Positions 45,840 to 54,571 of a stretch of DNA of 64,000 nt are shown here, one piece after another (positions within the stretch are counted from its first letter, which is position 1; each line of letters begins with the position of its first letter). The notes under the pieces were generated by a model, which saw only the letters and a list, made by a program, of their open reading frames with translations, was not told the DNA's origin and did no database searches. Both the position numbers and the translations under genes were made by a program. The DNA is from Pontibacter lucknowensis (GTDB lineage: Bacteria > Bacteroidota > Bacteroidia > Cytophagales > Hymenobacteraceae), in NCBI RefSeq assembly GCF_900156415.1, contig NZ_FTNM01000005.1:62001-126000 (forward strand), written 5' to 3'.

Positions 45840-45871
45840 AAACCCTTACGTCAAAAACGTAAGGGTTTTTT
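45840..45871 (+). terminator. Original tRNA terminator, displaced
   Basis: Perfect 12-bp arms AAACCCTTACGT (45840-45851) and ACGTAAGGGTTT (45857-45868), loop CAAAA, T-run after. It is homologous to the hairpin at 29974-30007. Confidence 0.75.
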
Positions 45872-46237
45872 ATTTAGGGCCTATACAAATTGCACACAAC
45901 TATGCCCTATACCCGCTACTCTGAGATAACGGACCACTACTATGTGTGCAGTTGCAGTACAGGGAGATTAGGCTGGCCCAGCACAATGCTGGACGGAATA
46001 CCTCCACCAAAGCAGGAGCACCGTGGACACTCAGGTATAGCGAGACTTACCCCATCACGCAACTCGCCCGCAAAAGGGAAGCAGAGATAAAAAGAAAGAA
46101 GAGCCGCAAGTACATCGAGCCGCTGATCAAGCTGGCTAGCACAACTCAGAGGCTTTTCATGTTCACCAGTTAACTGGATACTTACAACAAAGGCAACCTA
46201 TACAGGTTGCCTTACTTATTATATGGCCTTCTATCCT
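45872..46237. other. Spacer with a degenerate end repeat
   Basis: Starts with a third, degenerate copy of the end repeat (45877-45900, ending TTGCACACAAC), outside the island. Short overlapping plus-strand frames (45890-46090, 45946-46173) have no family features; the second is rich in basic residues near its end and might be decayed coding DNA. I call no gene. Confidence 0.5.
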
Positions 46238-47965
46238 CTAGAAATAATAACCAGAAAGCTTGTCAAAATATTCTTTGAATTTCTTCTCTGTATGCTTCAG
46301 GTCTGCTATATCAACAAAGAGAGAAGAAGAAAACAGGTTTTCAGCCTCTTTGTGAGTACCTAGTTCATTAGCGATTTGTTCAAACGGATGTTTGACGCCA
46401 CTCTGCTTTACTCTATACCCAAACCTGCCAACAGGAACCCGCCCTTTACCCATTTTCTTGGTATGAGCCAAAGCTAGCAGGTACTCAAACATATCGAATA
46501 TGTTTTCATAGTCCTTACTGTGCGGCAGGAAAGAATTGAAAAGTGGTTTCAGTTCTGAGAACAACAACTCAGACATAGGCACAAGCTGCCTGTTGCCAAG
46601 GGCTTCCCGCAGCGTGTCATAGTCCAATACTTTAGCCGCATTGACATGATCAAGGATAGAGGCTTCGCCATACCTTAGGTGGGATGTCATGGAGAACATC
46701 TTAGACAACAACTTGTAGTCCTTCTTCATGATGCTGGCAAGCCCGATGCTGTAAAGGAAGATAAGCCCTGGTAGCGTTTCGAGATCCAGCCATACGCCTC
46801 CTTCCTCTTCTCTCTCTTTTGCAGACGTGAAACAGGCTAGGCTGTTAAGCCAGATTGAATGGTGTTGTTCTTTACCCCAGTAAACCCCATTTACAAATAA
46901 GCTGCTCAGAGAACTGCATTGCTTGAAATAATAATTTACCCGTGTCTTGATCTCTTCTTTGGCTGGGGTGCCAGCGACCGGCAAAGCATTGAAATTAAAG
47001 TTTATCCGATCAACTTCACTTCTTATAAGATCATGAAGTGATATGATCTGCTCATCATGCACGATAAACTTCTTCAACTTGGTCAGTGCAATCTGCGATG
47101 TTGAAAGATGTGCAGACTTAGTGGTTTCAAGCACCTCTATCTTTTCATGCAGTTCTTTGAAGAACAAGTCAGCATTGGTGATGCTCACAGCCTTCCCTCT
47201 TCTAATGTAGGCTAGTTCTTCCAGTTCATTACCAACCTCGTCTGAATACGTGAAGTAGTTAGAGAACCTGAACTTGTTTGAAGTTTCCAAAGCCTCCTTG
47301 AGCACACGATCACTCGTGGCCGTCCATCCGCAGGTGATCAGCCCAAAATTATCTGACACATAGCGCAACAGCTCCGACAGTCTTTCCTCGTACTTGTCTG
47401 CTTCACTCTTTACATTCAGGAAGCTGGAGTCCATGTAATCTCCGTTGACTTTAATGACGGTGACTCTGGAGTGAACAATAGGCAGGGAGTTTACGATATG
47501 GCCGGGGCAGCTTATCACAACAGGCTCTATACCGATGCATCTCAATGCATTTTCTACCAGCCTGTCGAGGGTAGTTGTGATGATTACCCGCACATAGCCT
47601 TTGCTGACTAACCGGGCAATTGTTTGATGGGCAAGTGTTGGCTTCTTCAGCCCCTCCTCAAGTTCGGTTTCGTTAGGCTCAAAATATCTTCGCAAGAGGT
47701 TTTGCCGCTCCGTCTCAGTGTTCGTAAGCGGCTCCAGCAGGCTTGCATAGCCCGGCCTTTCTCCAAACCGCTTAAAAAACCATTCCTCTGGTTCCGGCTC
47801 ACAATTCGCATTCTCCAGCACAGCTATCTGCCTGATCAGGTCCAGGGCTATGTCACTACCCGTAGGTATGCCTGCACCGCTGGAAACACCAGAGCCTAAT
47901 AAGAGCGCAAATGCACCTTTGTTATTATATATCGAATGAGCTACCGAGGAGACTTGGGCATTCAT
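46238..47965 (-). CDS. SIR2-family protein with altered active site
   Basis: 575 residues. The N-terminal SIR2/Rossmann domain (1-260) has GSGVSSGAGIPTG (24-36), IITTTLDRLVE (TTNYDxLxE-like) and VIKVNGDYMD (KLHGDY-like), then YVSDNFGLITCGWTATSD, which places it in the standalone SIR2-like group tied to antiphage NAD-depleting systems. Thr132 replaces the usual Asn and Asn174 replaces the usual His, so catalysis is doubtful. Residues 290-575 form an unassigned helical region that may sense or oligomerise. It lies 405 bp outside the island. It is single and minus strand. Confidence 0.8.
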   Translation of the reverse strand: MNAQVSSVAHSIYNNKGAFALLLGSGVSSGAGIPTGSDIALDLIRQIAVLENANCEPEPEEWFFKRFGERPGYASLLEPLTNTETERQNLLRRYFEPNETELEEGLKKPTLAHQTIARLVSKGYVRVIITTTLDRLVENALRCIGIEPVVISCPGHIVNSLPIVHSRVTVIKVNGDYMDSSFLNVKSEADKYEERLSELLRYVSDNFGLITCGWTATSDRVLKEALETSNKFRFSNYFTYSDEVGNELEELAYIRRGKAVSITNADLFFKELHEKIEVLETTKSAHLSTSQIALTKLKKFIVHDEQIISLHDLIRSEVDRINFNFNALPVAGTPAKEEIKTRVNYYFKQCSSLSSLFVNGVYWGKEQHHSIWLNSLACFTSAKEREEEGGVWLDLETLPGLIFLYSIGLASIMKKDYKLLSKMFSMTSHLRYGEASILDHVNAAKVLDYDTLREALGNRQLVPMSELLFSELKPLFNSFLPHSKDYENIFDMFEYLLALAHTKKMGKGRVPVGRFGYRVKQSGVKHPFEQIANELGTHKEAENLFSSSLFVDIADLKHTEKKFKEYFDKLSGYYF

Positions 47966-48386
47966 AATTCACATTGCTTCAATACCGGTACAATATATAG
48001 ATAATTTTATACTAAAACCACGGAAATTATTTTCATTCTACCAGCTCTACAATTTTGACTGATTAGAGTGCCCCTAATTGGGTATTTTGGCCTTCCTGCA
48101 TTCTTTTATCTATGTAAAATGTTTATAACCACTATACTTATACCTGCCGCTACTTCCATGAGAGGGCCAGATTTACTCCTCAAAATCAGTCGTTATCAGA
48201 AGGTGTGTATTATCCGACATCCCTTAATTCCAATCATACAGCACATTTATAAGCTATGGCGCAAACGCAACTCCATTTTATACCAATACGCCTAGACTGG
48301 TTATACCTGAGGGGTTAAATATTCCGGAACATGCCCCCATACTGCCCGTACCATATAGGACGCAATGCTTAAAGAAGGGAGGATCT
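47966..48386. other. Intergenic region without recognisable gene
   Basis: 421 bp, AT-rich on the left. A short frame at 48068-48295 has no family character and is not called. A purine-rich GGGAGG just before 48387 is an unusually good ribosome-binding site for this genome. No other feature seen. Confidence 0.45.
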
Positions 48387-48827
48387 ATGTCAATGCCATT
48401 TAATTTTGAAGATAACATCAAGAACGCGACAGTAATGCTGCAGGACGTAGCTGCAGAGCTGCAAACAGATGACCTCAACAAAGCCGGCCGCATTTTCAGA
48501 GCCGTGCTGCAATCTATACGGGACAGATTACCTGTAAATGATGCCGTACAATTTGCCGCACAGCTGCCTATTTTCTGGAAGGGCATCTACTTCGACCAGT
48601 ATGACACATCCAAGGTGCCAGTCAGGATACGGGATGCGAACGATTGGATCAATTACATCCGCAACAAGAATGCTTTTGCGGCTAATAACGACTTTCAGCA
48701 GGATGAAGAAATCACAGCGGCCTTCCGGGCTGTCTTCCGGGCTCTGCAGCGCACCATGACCGACGGACAGCTGGAGAAAGTGAAGCAGTCGCTAAACGAG
48801 GACATCCAGGAACTGCTGGCTGCCTGA
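48387..48827 (+). CDS. DUF2267 protein
   Basis: 146 residues. The pattern of two repeated helix units (DLNKAGRIFRAVLQSIRDRLPVNDAVQFAAQLPIFWKGIYFDQY and ITAAFRAVFRALQRTMTDGQLEKVKQSLNEDIQELL) is typical of DUF2267 proteins, soluble all-helical proteins of unknown function often linked to stress or envelope genes. ATG at 48387 has the GGGAGG sequence 6 bp upstream. It shares a terminator with cysM. Confidence 0.85.
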   Translation: MSMPFNFEDNIKNATVMLQDVAAELQTDDLNKAGRIFRAVLQSIRDRLPVNDAVQFAAQLPIFWKGIYFDQYDTSKVPVRIRDANDWINYIRNKNAFAANNDFQQDEEITAAFRAVFRALQRTMTDGQLEKVKQSLNEDIQELLAA

Positions 48828-48828
48828 T

Positions 48829-48879
48829 AAAAAAGCTGCGCCGCCTGCTGCTTAGAGCAACAGGCGGCGCAGCTTTTTT
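48829..48879. terminator. Strong bidirectional terminator
   Basis: 19-bp perfect arms at 48829-48847 and 48861-48879 (core AGCTGCGCCGCC) with A- and T-runs on the outer sides. It separates the DUF2267 gene from the converging cys operon. Confidence 0.85.
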
Positions 48880-48894
48880 AGATATGCTTTTGCG

Positions 48895-49812
48895 TTATAC
48901 AAACAATCCCTCTACTGACAGGTAGCGCTCGCCTGTGTCGTAGCAAAAGGTCAGCACCCTGGCACCATCCGGAATTTCTTCGTCCAGTTTCTGCTGCACC
49001 GCTGCTAAAGAGGCCCCTGAAGACACTCCCACAAATATTCCTTCTTCCATAGCTACTCTCCTGGCATAATCGTATGCATCGTCAGCTGCCACCGTTATCA
49101 CACCATCCAGCAGACTGGTATCCATTATACTGGGCACAAACCCGGCTCCTACACCTTGTATCGGGTGCGGGCCCGGCTGGCCACCGCTCAGCACCGGCGA
49201 GGCGGCTGGCTCTACAGCGTATACCTTCAGATTGGGGAAGTGCCGCTTCAGCACCCTGGCCACACCAGTTATGTGCCCACCTGTGCCCACCCCGGTGATC
49301 AGGTAATCAAAGCCTTCCGGAAAATCAGCCATAATCTCCTGTGCTGTGGTTTCGATGTGAACCTGTGTGTTGGCTTCGTTGTCAAACTGCATGGGCATCC
49401 AGGAGTTATCGTGTTCTTCGAGCATTTCACGTGCCCGGTCTATCGCTCCCTTCATACCTTTTTCACGGGGTGTCAGCTCCAGCTTGGCCCCATAAGCCGC
49501 CATCAGCCTGCGTCGCTCAATGGACATGGACTCCGGCATCACCAGGATCAGGTGATACCCTTTCACAGCAGCGACCATGGCCAGTCCGACTCCGGTATTA
49601 CCCGAAGTGGGCTCAATGATCACGCTATCCTTTTTCAGGACACCTCTTGTTTCGGCATCCTCTATCATAGCCAAAGCGATGCGATCTTTGATGCTGCCGC
49701 CCGGATTAGCACGTTCCAACTTCATCCATACTTCCGCTTTGTCTTTAAACATGCGGTTGATCTTCACATGGGGCGTTTTGCCTATGGTTTCAAGTATGCT
49801 ATGCGCTTTCAT
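48895..49812 (-). CDS. cysM: Cysteine synthase (O-acetylserine sulfhydrylase)
   Basis: 305 residues from ATG 49812 (the frame extends to 49932, overlapping cysE, and that part is not family-like). PLP lysine in [27 protein letters not shown] and the SSGASLA phosphate-type site define the cysK/cysM class. It makes cysteine from O-acetylserine and sulfide. The CysK versus CysM choice is uncertain; the [14 protein letters not shown] insert and overall length suit CysM-like members. It follows cysE by 14 bp, so substrate and product enzymes are one operon. Confidence 0.93.
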   Translation of the reverse strand: MKAHSILETIGKTPHVKINRMFKDKAEVWMKLERANPGGSIKDRIALAMIEDAETRGVLKKDSVIIEPTSGNTGVGLAMVAAVKGYHLILVMPESMSIERRRLMAAYGAKLELTPREKGMKGAIDRAREMLEEHDNSWMPMQFDNEANTQVHIETTAQEIMADFPEGFDYLITGVGTGGHITGVARVLKRHFPNLKVYAVEPAASPVLSGGQPGPHPIQGVGAGFVPSIMDTSLLDGVITVAADDAYDYARRVAMEEGIFVGVSSGASLAAVQQKLDEEIPDGARVLTFCYDTGERYLSVEGLFV

Positions 49813-49826
49813 ATTTGTATCTTTTT

Positions 49827-50669
49827 TTAAATTGAAAAATTCAGAACATCGGCTCTGTCTTCGTAGTAACTCACTTTTATTTGTGGGCGGTGGTACACTC
49901 TTGCAAAAGGAGGCACACTTTCGGTCAGCCACACATTTCCCCCTATGATGCTGCTGTGGCCCACCACTGTATTCCCACCCAGTATGGTCGCTCCGGCATA
50001 GATGATCACATTATCTTCTATGGTAGGATGGCGTTTGAGGTTCGCCATTGATTTTTCTACACTTAGTGCTCCCAGCGTTACACCCTGGTATACTTTCACA
50101 TTGTTGCCAATGTCGGCTGTCTCTCCGATCACAACGCCGGTGCCATGGTCTATGCAGAAGCGGGCTCCTATGCTAGCTTTGGGATGGATGTCTATACCTG
50201 TCTTGGTATGTGCGTAGGTAGCGAGCACGCGTGGCAGCAATGGCACCTCCATACGGCAAAACTGATGGGCCAGCCTGTATACGGCCACAGCAAAAAAGCC
50301 TGGGTAAGTGCGGATCACCTCGTCTACGTTCACTGCGGCCGGGTCACCTGCCTCTATGGCAGCGGCATCGTCATTGAGCTGGCGCTGTAGGTCCGGCAGC
50401 GCCTCAAAATAAGCATCTGCTATTTCATAAGGTTTGCCGGGCAGGCGTTCTTCTATTCTGTACAGAATCTTCTCCAAATCAGCACGCAGCAGCATGGCGT
50501 AGGCTTCAACTTCAGACCGGGAACTAAAGGAGCGCTCCGAAAGGGATGGAAAGAGCAGTTGCAGCAGGCCATCCAGAAAGGCGCAGCTCATCGAGTGTGG
50601 CACTACGTGGCGGGACTGCTTGTGCACAGCCGTCAAGTGTTCAATAAAAGCCTGGCTGATTGCTGTCAT
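49827..50669 (-). CDS. cysE: Serine O-acetyltransferase
   Basis: 280 residues. N-terminal helical domain (1-150), then a left-handed beta-helix of hexapeptide repeats from about 155 ([33 protein letters not shown]), with the catalytic His and Asp in the [10 protein letters not shown] loop. It acetylates serine with acetyl-CoA, giving the substrate of the next gene. The N-terminus is longer than in E. coli, as in several Bacteroidota. First gene of the cysE-cysM operon. Confidence 0.92.
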   Translation of the reverse strand: MTAISQAFIEHLTAVHKQSRHVVPHSMSCAFLDGLLQLLFPSLSERSFSSRSEVEAYAMLLRADLEKILYRIEERLPGKPYEIADAYFEALPDLQRQLNDDAAAIEAGDPAAVNVDEVIRTYPGFFAVAVYRLAHQFCRMEVPLLPRVLATYAHTKTGIDIHPKASIGARFCIDHGTGVVIGETADIGNNVKVYQGVTLGALSVEKSMANLKRHPTIEDNVIIYAGATILGGNTVVGHSSIIGGNVWLTESVPPFARVYHRPQIKVSYYEDRADVLNFSI

Positions 50670-50800
50670 AATGCAGAAGAAACTAAGTAGCCTGATTAAA
50701 GTTTAACTGAAGTATATACAGTAAATAGCTATACGGGCAGCTGTGGCCTGTGTCTATGATTAACGTGAAATACCGGCTGGAGTAGTGTAGCGCTCCGCTC

Positions 50801-50832
50801 AAAAATAGAGGCCCCTACCTGAGGAGACCTCT
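50801..50832 (-). terminator. Possible terminator of the MFS gene
   Basis: AGAGG (50807-50811) and CCTCT (50828-50832) with inner CCCT/AGG pairing; the plus-strand A-run at 50801-50805 gives a T-tail for minus-strand transcripts. Weak stem. Confidence 0.35.
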
Positions 50833-50872
50833 CTGCAAATGCTAAAAGGACAAGGGCTATACCTGTGATTAT

Positions 50873-52039
50873 CTACTTTCGGTCCTTCACCACAAAGTTG
50901 AGGTATAAAAACCCTAGCAGAGCAAAGGCCCCTCCTGTCCAGAACACCATGCTGAACCTGGAAGCATCGTTGGCATAGATCCAACCGGAAGCCAGCGCGC
51001 CAAACCCTATACCTGCCTCGAGGGCGATGTACATGGTGGCCATTGCCCGCCCCCGGTGCTCCGGGTGGCTCAGATCAATGGTCCAGGCAAAGACTGTCGG
51101 GGAGTTCATGCCTACGGCTACACCAAACACAGCCGCAGCGAGCAGAAGCTCTGTAGCCGTGCTGGCCCAACCGATCAGCCCCATGGCCACCACCAGTAAG
51201 GCGGAGCTGATTTTCAGTACCCGGATACGCCCATACTTGTCAGAGGCCCTGCCAGCCAGGAAACGGATAGCTAACGATGAGAGTGTAAAGCTGGTAAAGA
51301 AGAGCCCTTTGTTCTGAATACCGAGATGCTCACTGAAGTCAGGAATGATCGTCAGGATGATACCGAACGAAACCACCGTGAGCATCATCACAATGGAAGA
51401 ATGCAGAACACGGGGTTCAAATATCTCTTTGCGGGAAATTTTGAGCAGTCCCATCCGGAAGCGGTTTGGGTTGTCCAGCGTTTCGTGCATGCGGGCTACG
51501 ACGGCCACGGACAGGAAGGCAGCCGCTGAAGAAGAGTAGAACATGGCGTCAAGCGAAAAGCTATTGGCGATTGAGGCTCCCATGGCAGGTCCTGCAGCCA
51601 TGCCCAGACTGCCCGCTAGCCCCAATAGCCCCGTTGCCTCTCCCCTTCGCTCCATTGGGATGATGTCGGCCACGTAGGCGGCAGTGCCAGTAGGTGTAAA
51701 ACCTGTTGAAAAGCCGTGCACAAGGCGCAGCAGCAGGAACGCCGCTACCGTGCCGGTGATCGGGTACAGGAAGCCACACAATATACAGACAGTGCCCCCG
51801 ATCAGCATGACAGGTATACGCCCCATCTTGTCGGCCAACTGTCCGCTGAATGGCCTGGACAAGCCAGCCGTCAGGGTAAAGAGAGAAATGATAAGCCCCT
51901 TATACTCAGCACCGCCCAGTTGTGTAATATAATTGGGCAGCTCCGGAATGATCATGTTGAAGCTTGCGAAGAAAAGAAAAGAGCTCAGGCACAGCAATCC
52001 AAATTGAAGTCCATACACACGTGTTTTCAGCTCGGCCAT
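50873..52039 (-). CDS. Major facilitator transporter
   Basis: 388 residues with 12 predicted helices. Motif A-like loops GQLADKMGRIPVM (between helices 2 and 3) and GRASDKYGRIRVL (helices 8 and 9), both with the DxxGR core, identify an MFS drug/H+ antiporter-type protein. The substrate is unknown; multidrug or metabolite efflux is usual. The start is a clear ATG at 52039. The gene stands alone. Confidence 0.9.
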   Translation of the reverse strand: MAELKTRVYGLQFGLLCLSSFLFFASFNMIIPELPNYITQLGGAEYKGLIISLFTLTAGLSRPFSGQLADKMGRIPVMLIGGTVCILCGFLYPITGTVAAFLLLRLVHGFSTGFTPTGTAAYVADIIPMERRGEATGLLGLAGSLGMAAGPAMGASIANSFSLDAMFYSSSAAAFLSVAVVARMHETLDNPNRFRMGLLKISRKEIFEPRVLHSSIVMMLTVVSFGIILTIIPDFSEHLGIQNKGLFFTSFTLSSLAIRFLAGRASDKYGRIRVLKISSALLVVAMGLIGWASTATELLLAAAVFGVAVGMNSPTVFAWTIDLSHPEHRGRAMATMYIALEAGIGFGALASGWIYANDASRFSMVFWTGGAFALLGFLYLNFVVKDRK

Positions 52040-52161
52040 AGTCAGATTAAAGCCGCAAGTTCCGAAAACAATCGCTCCAAAACTATAGCCAGGATGACAT
52101 GCTGTGGTTTGCCTAGCCAGCTAGTAAGTTTATTCCCCTGTGTTTAAGCCAGATTATGCGC

Positions 52162-52190
52162 AAAAAAAATAAGCAGCCCCTCGGGCTGCT
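52162..52190 (-). terminator. Terminator of the small secreted protein gene
   Basis: Arms AGCAGCCC (52172-52179) and GGGCTGCT (52183-52190), loop CTC. The plus-strand A-run at 52162-52169 is the T-tail on minus. Confidence 0.75.
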
Positions 52191-52221
52191 CCAATGATAT
52201 TTATAGCGGTCAATCTGAAGG

Positions 52222-52455
52222 TTAGTCGAAACTAGGGCATCCCTTCCTGTTACGCTTCTTTTTTACCAGGCCATCCTTATTATAAACTGATGACTTGAAT
52301 GAAAAATATTCGGCTGTTTTCTTGCTGGATACTGCCTGTCTTTTGCTCTTGGTTATTTTCTCGCTCTTATCTGACTTTACTTTAGCATCAGCAAAACTGG
52401 CGAATGACAAAAACATCAGGGCACTAATTAAGGCTGTATAGAATTTTAGTTTCAT
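52222..52455 (-). CDS. Small secreted basic protein
   Basis: 77 residues. Signal peptide (MKLKFYTALISALMFLSFA..., cut after FADA), then a Lys- and Ser-rich mature part ending NRKGCPSFD with a single Cys. It has its own terminator. No family is recognised. It could bind a polyanion or be a short envelope protein; nothing more can be said. Confidence 0.65.
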   Translation of the reverse strand: MKLKFYTALISALMFLSFASFADAKVKSDKSEKITKSKRQAVSSKKTAEYFSFKSSVYNKDGLVKKKRNRKGCPSFD

Positions 52456-52716
52456 TAGCTGGTTGTTATAGGTGAGAGAAGACTATCTATTGCAATATTA
52501 AACTTAAAATATATATTAAAAAAACTTTCAGTTATATTTTTTATTTACATATTACAAAACAACCACTAAATTTTCCATGACACTCTAAAATTGGAGCACG
52601 AATGTGAGTGGTGAAGCAGTGCTTGAGTGCTAAGAATTCGACCGGGAAACGCTGAAAATAAGAACCATCCCGAAAGAGAGGTGGCCGGCATTGGGGGGGA
52701 GCAAGAGATAAGGAGC

Positions 52717-53217
52717 TTATATATCTGCAACCGGTTTTGGGACGTTGAACCGGACACCGTTAACAGCCACATTGCGCTCCAGCGCTGCTAGCTGCAAACT
52801 AAGAGCCACCTGACTGGCCACGTTTTGACTTTCGATATCAGACAAGAGCAGTGATTTCTGTTGACCGCCATACAGGTCAAAAAGCACACAGTGATCACTC
52901 AATTGCACTGCAGCTATCGTGTTCCAGTTCAACCTGTTTTCCTTGTTGTAAAAATTAAGTCTGTAACTGATCGTAACCGGAGATATGGCTACAAAGGCGT
53001 TTTTGAGGGGCACCTTATCAGCACCAAGCGCCACCAGGTATAGCCCAGCCAAAACAATAATGATGGCTGCAATACCCCACAACCAGCGTATTTCATCTAT
53101 CAGTATGAGATTGTAAAGAGATGCCGAGCCGCCTCCGCTTGCCATGAACAGCCCTAACCAAAGCAGCCGGTCTTTGATCTTACGCAGTTGTCGGGCTGTA
53201 TAAAGACTGATGTACAT
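52717..53217 (-). CDS. Two-helix membrane protein, paralog 1 of 3
   Basis: 166 residues: MYISLYTARQLRKIK start, helices at about 18-40 and 46-66, then a beta-rich soluble part with an SPVTISYRLNFYNKENRLNWNTIAAVQLSD pattern resembling bacterial PH-like domains. The C-terminal region carries QVALSLQLAALERNVAVNGV. It closely parallels the protein at 53450, sharing MY(I/V)(S/N)LY start, NW/YWxxI and SxQLAA elements. Function unknown. Confidence 0.75.
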   Translation of the reverse strand: MYISLYTARQLRKIKDRLLWLGLFMASGGGSASLYNLILIDEIRWLWGIAAIIIVLAGLYLVALGADKVPLKNAFVAISPVTISYRLNFYNKENRLNWNTIAAVQLSDHCVLFDLYGGQQKSLLLSDIESQNVASQVALSLQLAALERNVAVNGVRFNVPKPVADI

Positions 53218-53449
53218 GGAAACGATATTGGGCTGATGGACTTAAGGCAATGCCAACTCAAAATGTCAGACAAGGAAATGCTGCAAAAAGAGGCATTAAA
53301 ATTGAATTAAAGTAAAATACGATTGACACAAATACAGGTTTAATTTTAACTAAAATAAATTAAACACAATTTATATTAAGTATTCGAGATTTATTTTAGA
53401 TGTGTTGAGTCTGCTCAGAGATGTTGCAAATGCTATAGGTTAACAGATG

Positions 53450-53944
53450 CTATAAACTTACGTGCTGCGCACTTACTGGCACCTGGTTCACCTCCACGTG
53501 CTGTTGAATGGCTGCTAATTGTATGCTGACGCTTACATGATTGGCTATTTCGGGGCTCTGAATGTGCCCTAGCCGCATGATCAGTTGTTCACTGTCTTTC
53601 AAATCAAATACCAGCGCATGCTCCGATGCCTGAATGCTGTCAATGGCATCCCAATAAATGGTATGCTCAGCACCGTACAGGGTGAGTCTATAGGCGATAC
53701 GCTCTGGGGTCATGGAGAAGTAAGCGTCTTTCAGGCGGACGTAGCTGGCGCCAACGGCAAATCCCAGCGTCCCGATAATGCTGACAGCCAGTGCGCCTCC
53801 TGCCCAGCTCCAACGCACCTCTTCACGGGCAACAAACTCTCCGAACAAGGCTGAGAGGCCTCCGCAGAGCATCAGTATACCTATCCAAAGCAACACTCGC
53901 TTTGTCTTTTTAAGCTCTTTGTTTGGGTATAGGTTTACATACAT
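53450..53944 (-). CDS. Two-helix membrane protein, paralog 2 of 3
   Basis: 164 residues with the same layout as its neighbour: MYVNLYPNKELKKTK, two helices (about 17-38, 45-68), then MTPERIAYRLTLYGAEHTIYWDAIDSIQASEHALVFDLKD and SVSIQLAAIQQHVEVNQV. The soluble part looks PH-like (a strand with Tyr-Arg-Leu, a Trp-Asp strand, and a long C-terminal helix). It starts 4 bp after the stop of the third paralog, so they form one transcript. Confidence 0.75.
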   Translation of the reverse strand: MYVNLYPNKELKKTKRVLLWIGILMLCGGLSALFGEFVAREEVRWSWAGGALAVSIIGTLGFAVGASYVRLKDAYFSMTPERIAYRLTLYGAEHTIYWDAIDSIQASEHALVFDLKDSEQLIMRLGHIQSPEIANHVSVSIQLAAIQQHVEVNQVPVSAQHVSL

Positions 53945-53948
53945 AGGA

Positions 53949-54443
53949 TTAGTTTTGCGTCATTTCAATGGTTATTTCCTTATCGGCTGCGATCCGAATC
54001 AGTTCGGCACGTATGCGCTGGAGCGTTTGCTCATGGTTCACTGCATCCAGGGAAATGGCATGCTGCTCTCCGTTTTTCAGCTCAAATGTCAGCGTATGGC
54101 TGTCTAGTGCCATGCGTTCTACTTCCTCCCAATCAAAATCGTGCTCCCGCTGCATGAACCCAAGCCGGTACCGCAGTCCCAAAGCCGATATGGTAAGGTG
54201 ACGCTGATAGCCCGGGTTATGGTCGAGCCACACCGAGATCATAAAAAGTGCAAAGGGCAACAGACTGAACAGGTAGAGGAAGGTCATGGCTGAGTGGAAG
54301 TCCTGCACAGCGATGAGCTGGTACAGTAACCAGCCATGCAATACTACTGACAGCAAGGCAAGTACAAGCAGCAGACGCTCCATTTGCGACCGAACGCCAT
54401 AAGGTCTGGAAAACAAACGTACGCTAATGCCGGTGTGCTGCAT
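53949..54443 (-). CDS. Two-helix membrane protein, paralog 3 of 3
   Basis: 164 residues, the most divergent of the three and the first in transcription order. Helices at about 22-44 and 50-72, then ISALGLRYRLGFMQREHDFDWEEVERMALDSHTLTFELKNGEQ, which aligns by eye with the soluble parts of the other two. The C-terminal helix RIRAELIRIAADKEI takes the place of the SxQLAA helix. Function unknown; tandem duplication followed by divergence is likely. Confidence 0.7.
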   Translation of the reverse strand: MQHTGISVRLFSRPYGVRSQMERLLLVLALLSVVLHGWLLYQLIAVQDFHSAMTFLYLFSLLPFALFMISVWLDHNPGYQRHLTISALGLRYRLGFMQREHDFDWEEVERMALDSHTLTFELKNGEQHAISLDAVNHEQTLQRIRAELIRIAADKEITIEMTQN

Positions 54444-54571
54444 CGTAGGGTATAACTTTAAGAGATCAATATACTAATTATTACATAGTTACCAAAGAAA
54501 TTTATACCAAAACATTAAAACCGGACTATATTAAAGGCATTTAGTATATTGAAAGCGCATAAGCCTAACAG

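Noticed and set aside
45890..46173. Overlapping small plus-strand frames right of the island
   Set aside because: No recognisable domain and overlapping frames; at best decayed coding DNA, so noted only in the spacer entry.
48068..48295. 75-codon plus-strand frame before the DUF2267 gene
   Set aside because: No family character, poor context, random-like composition.
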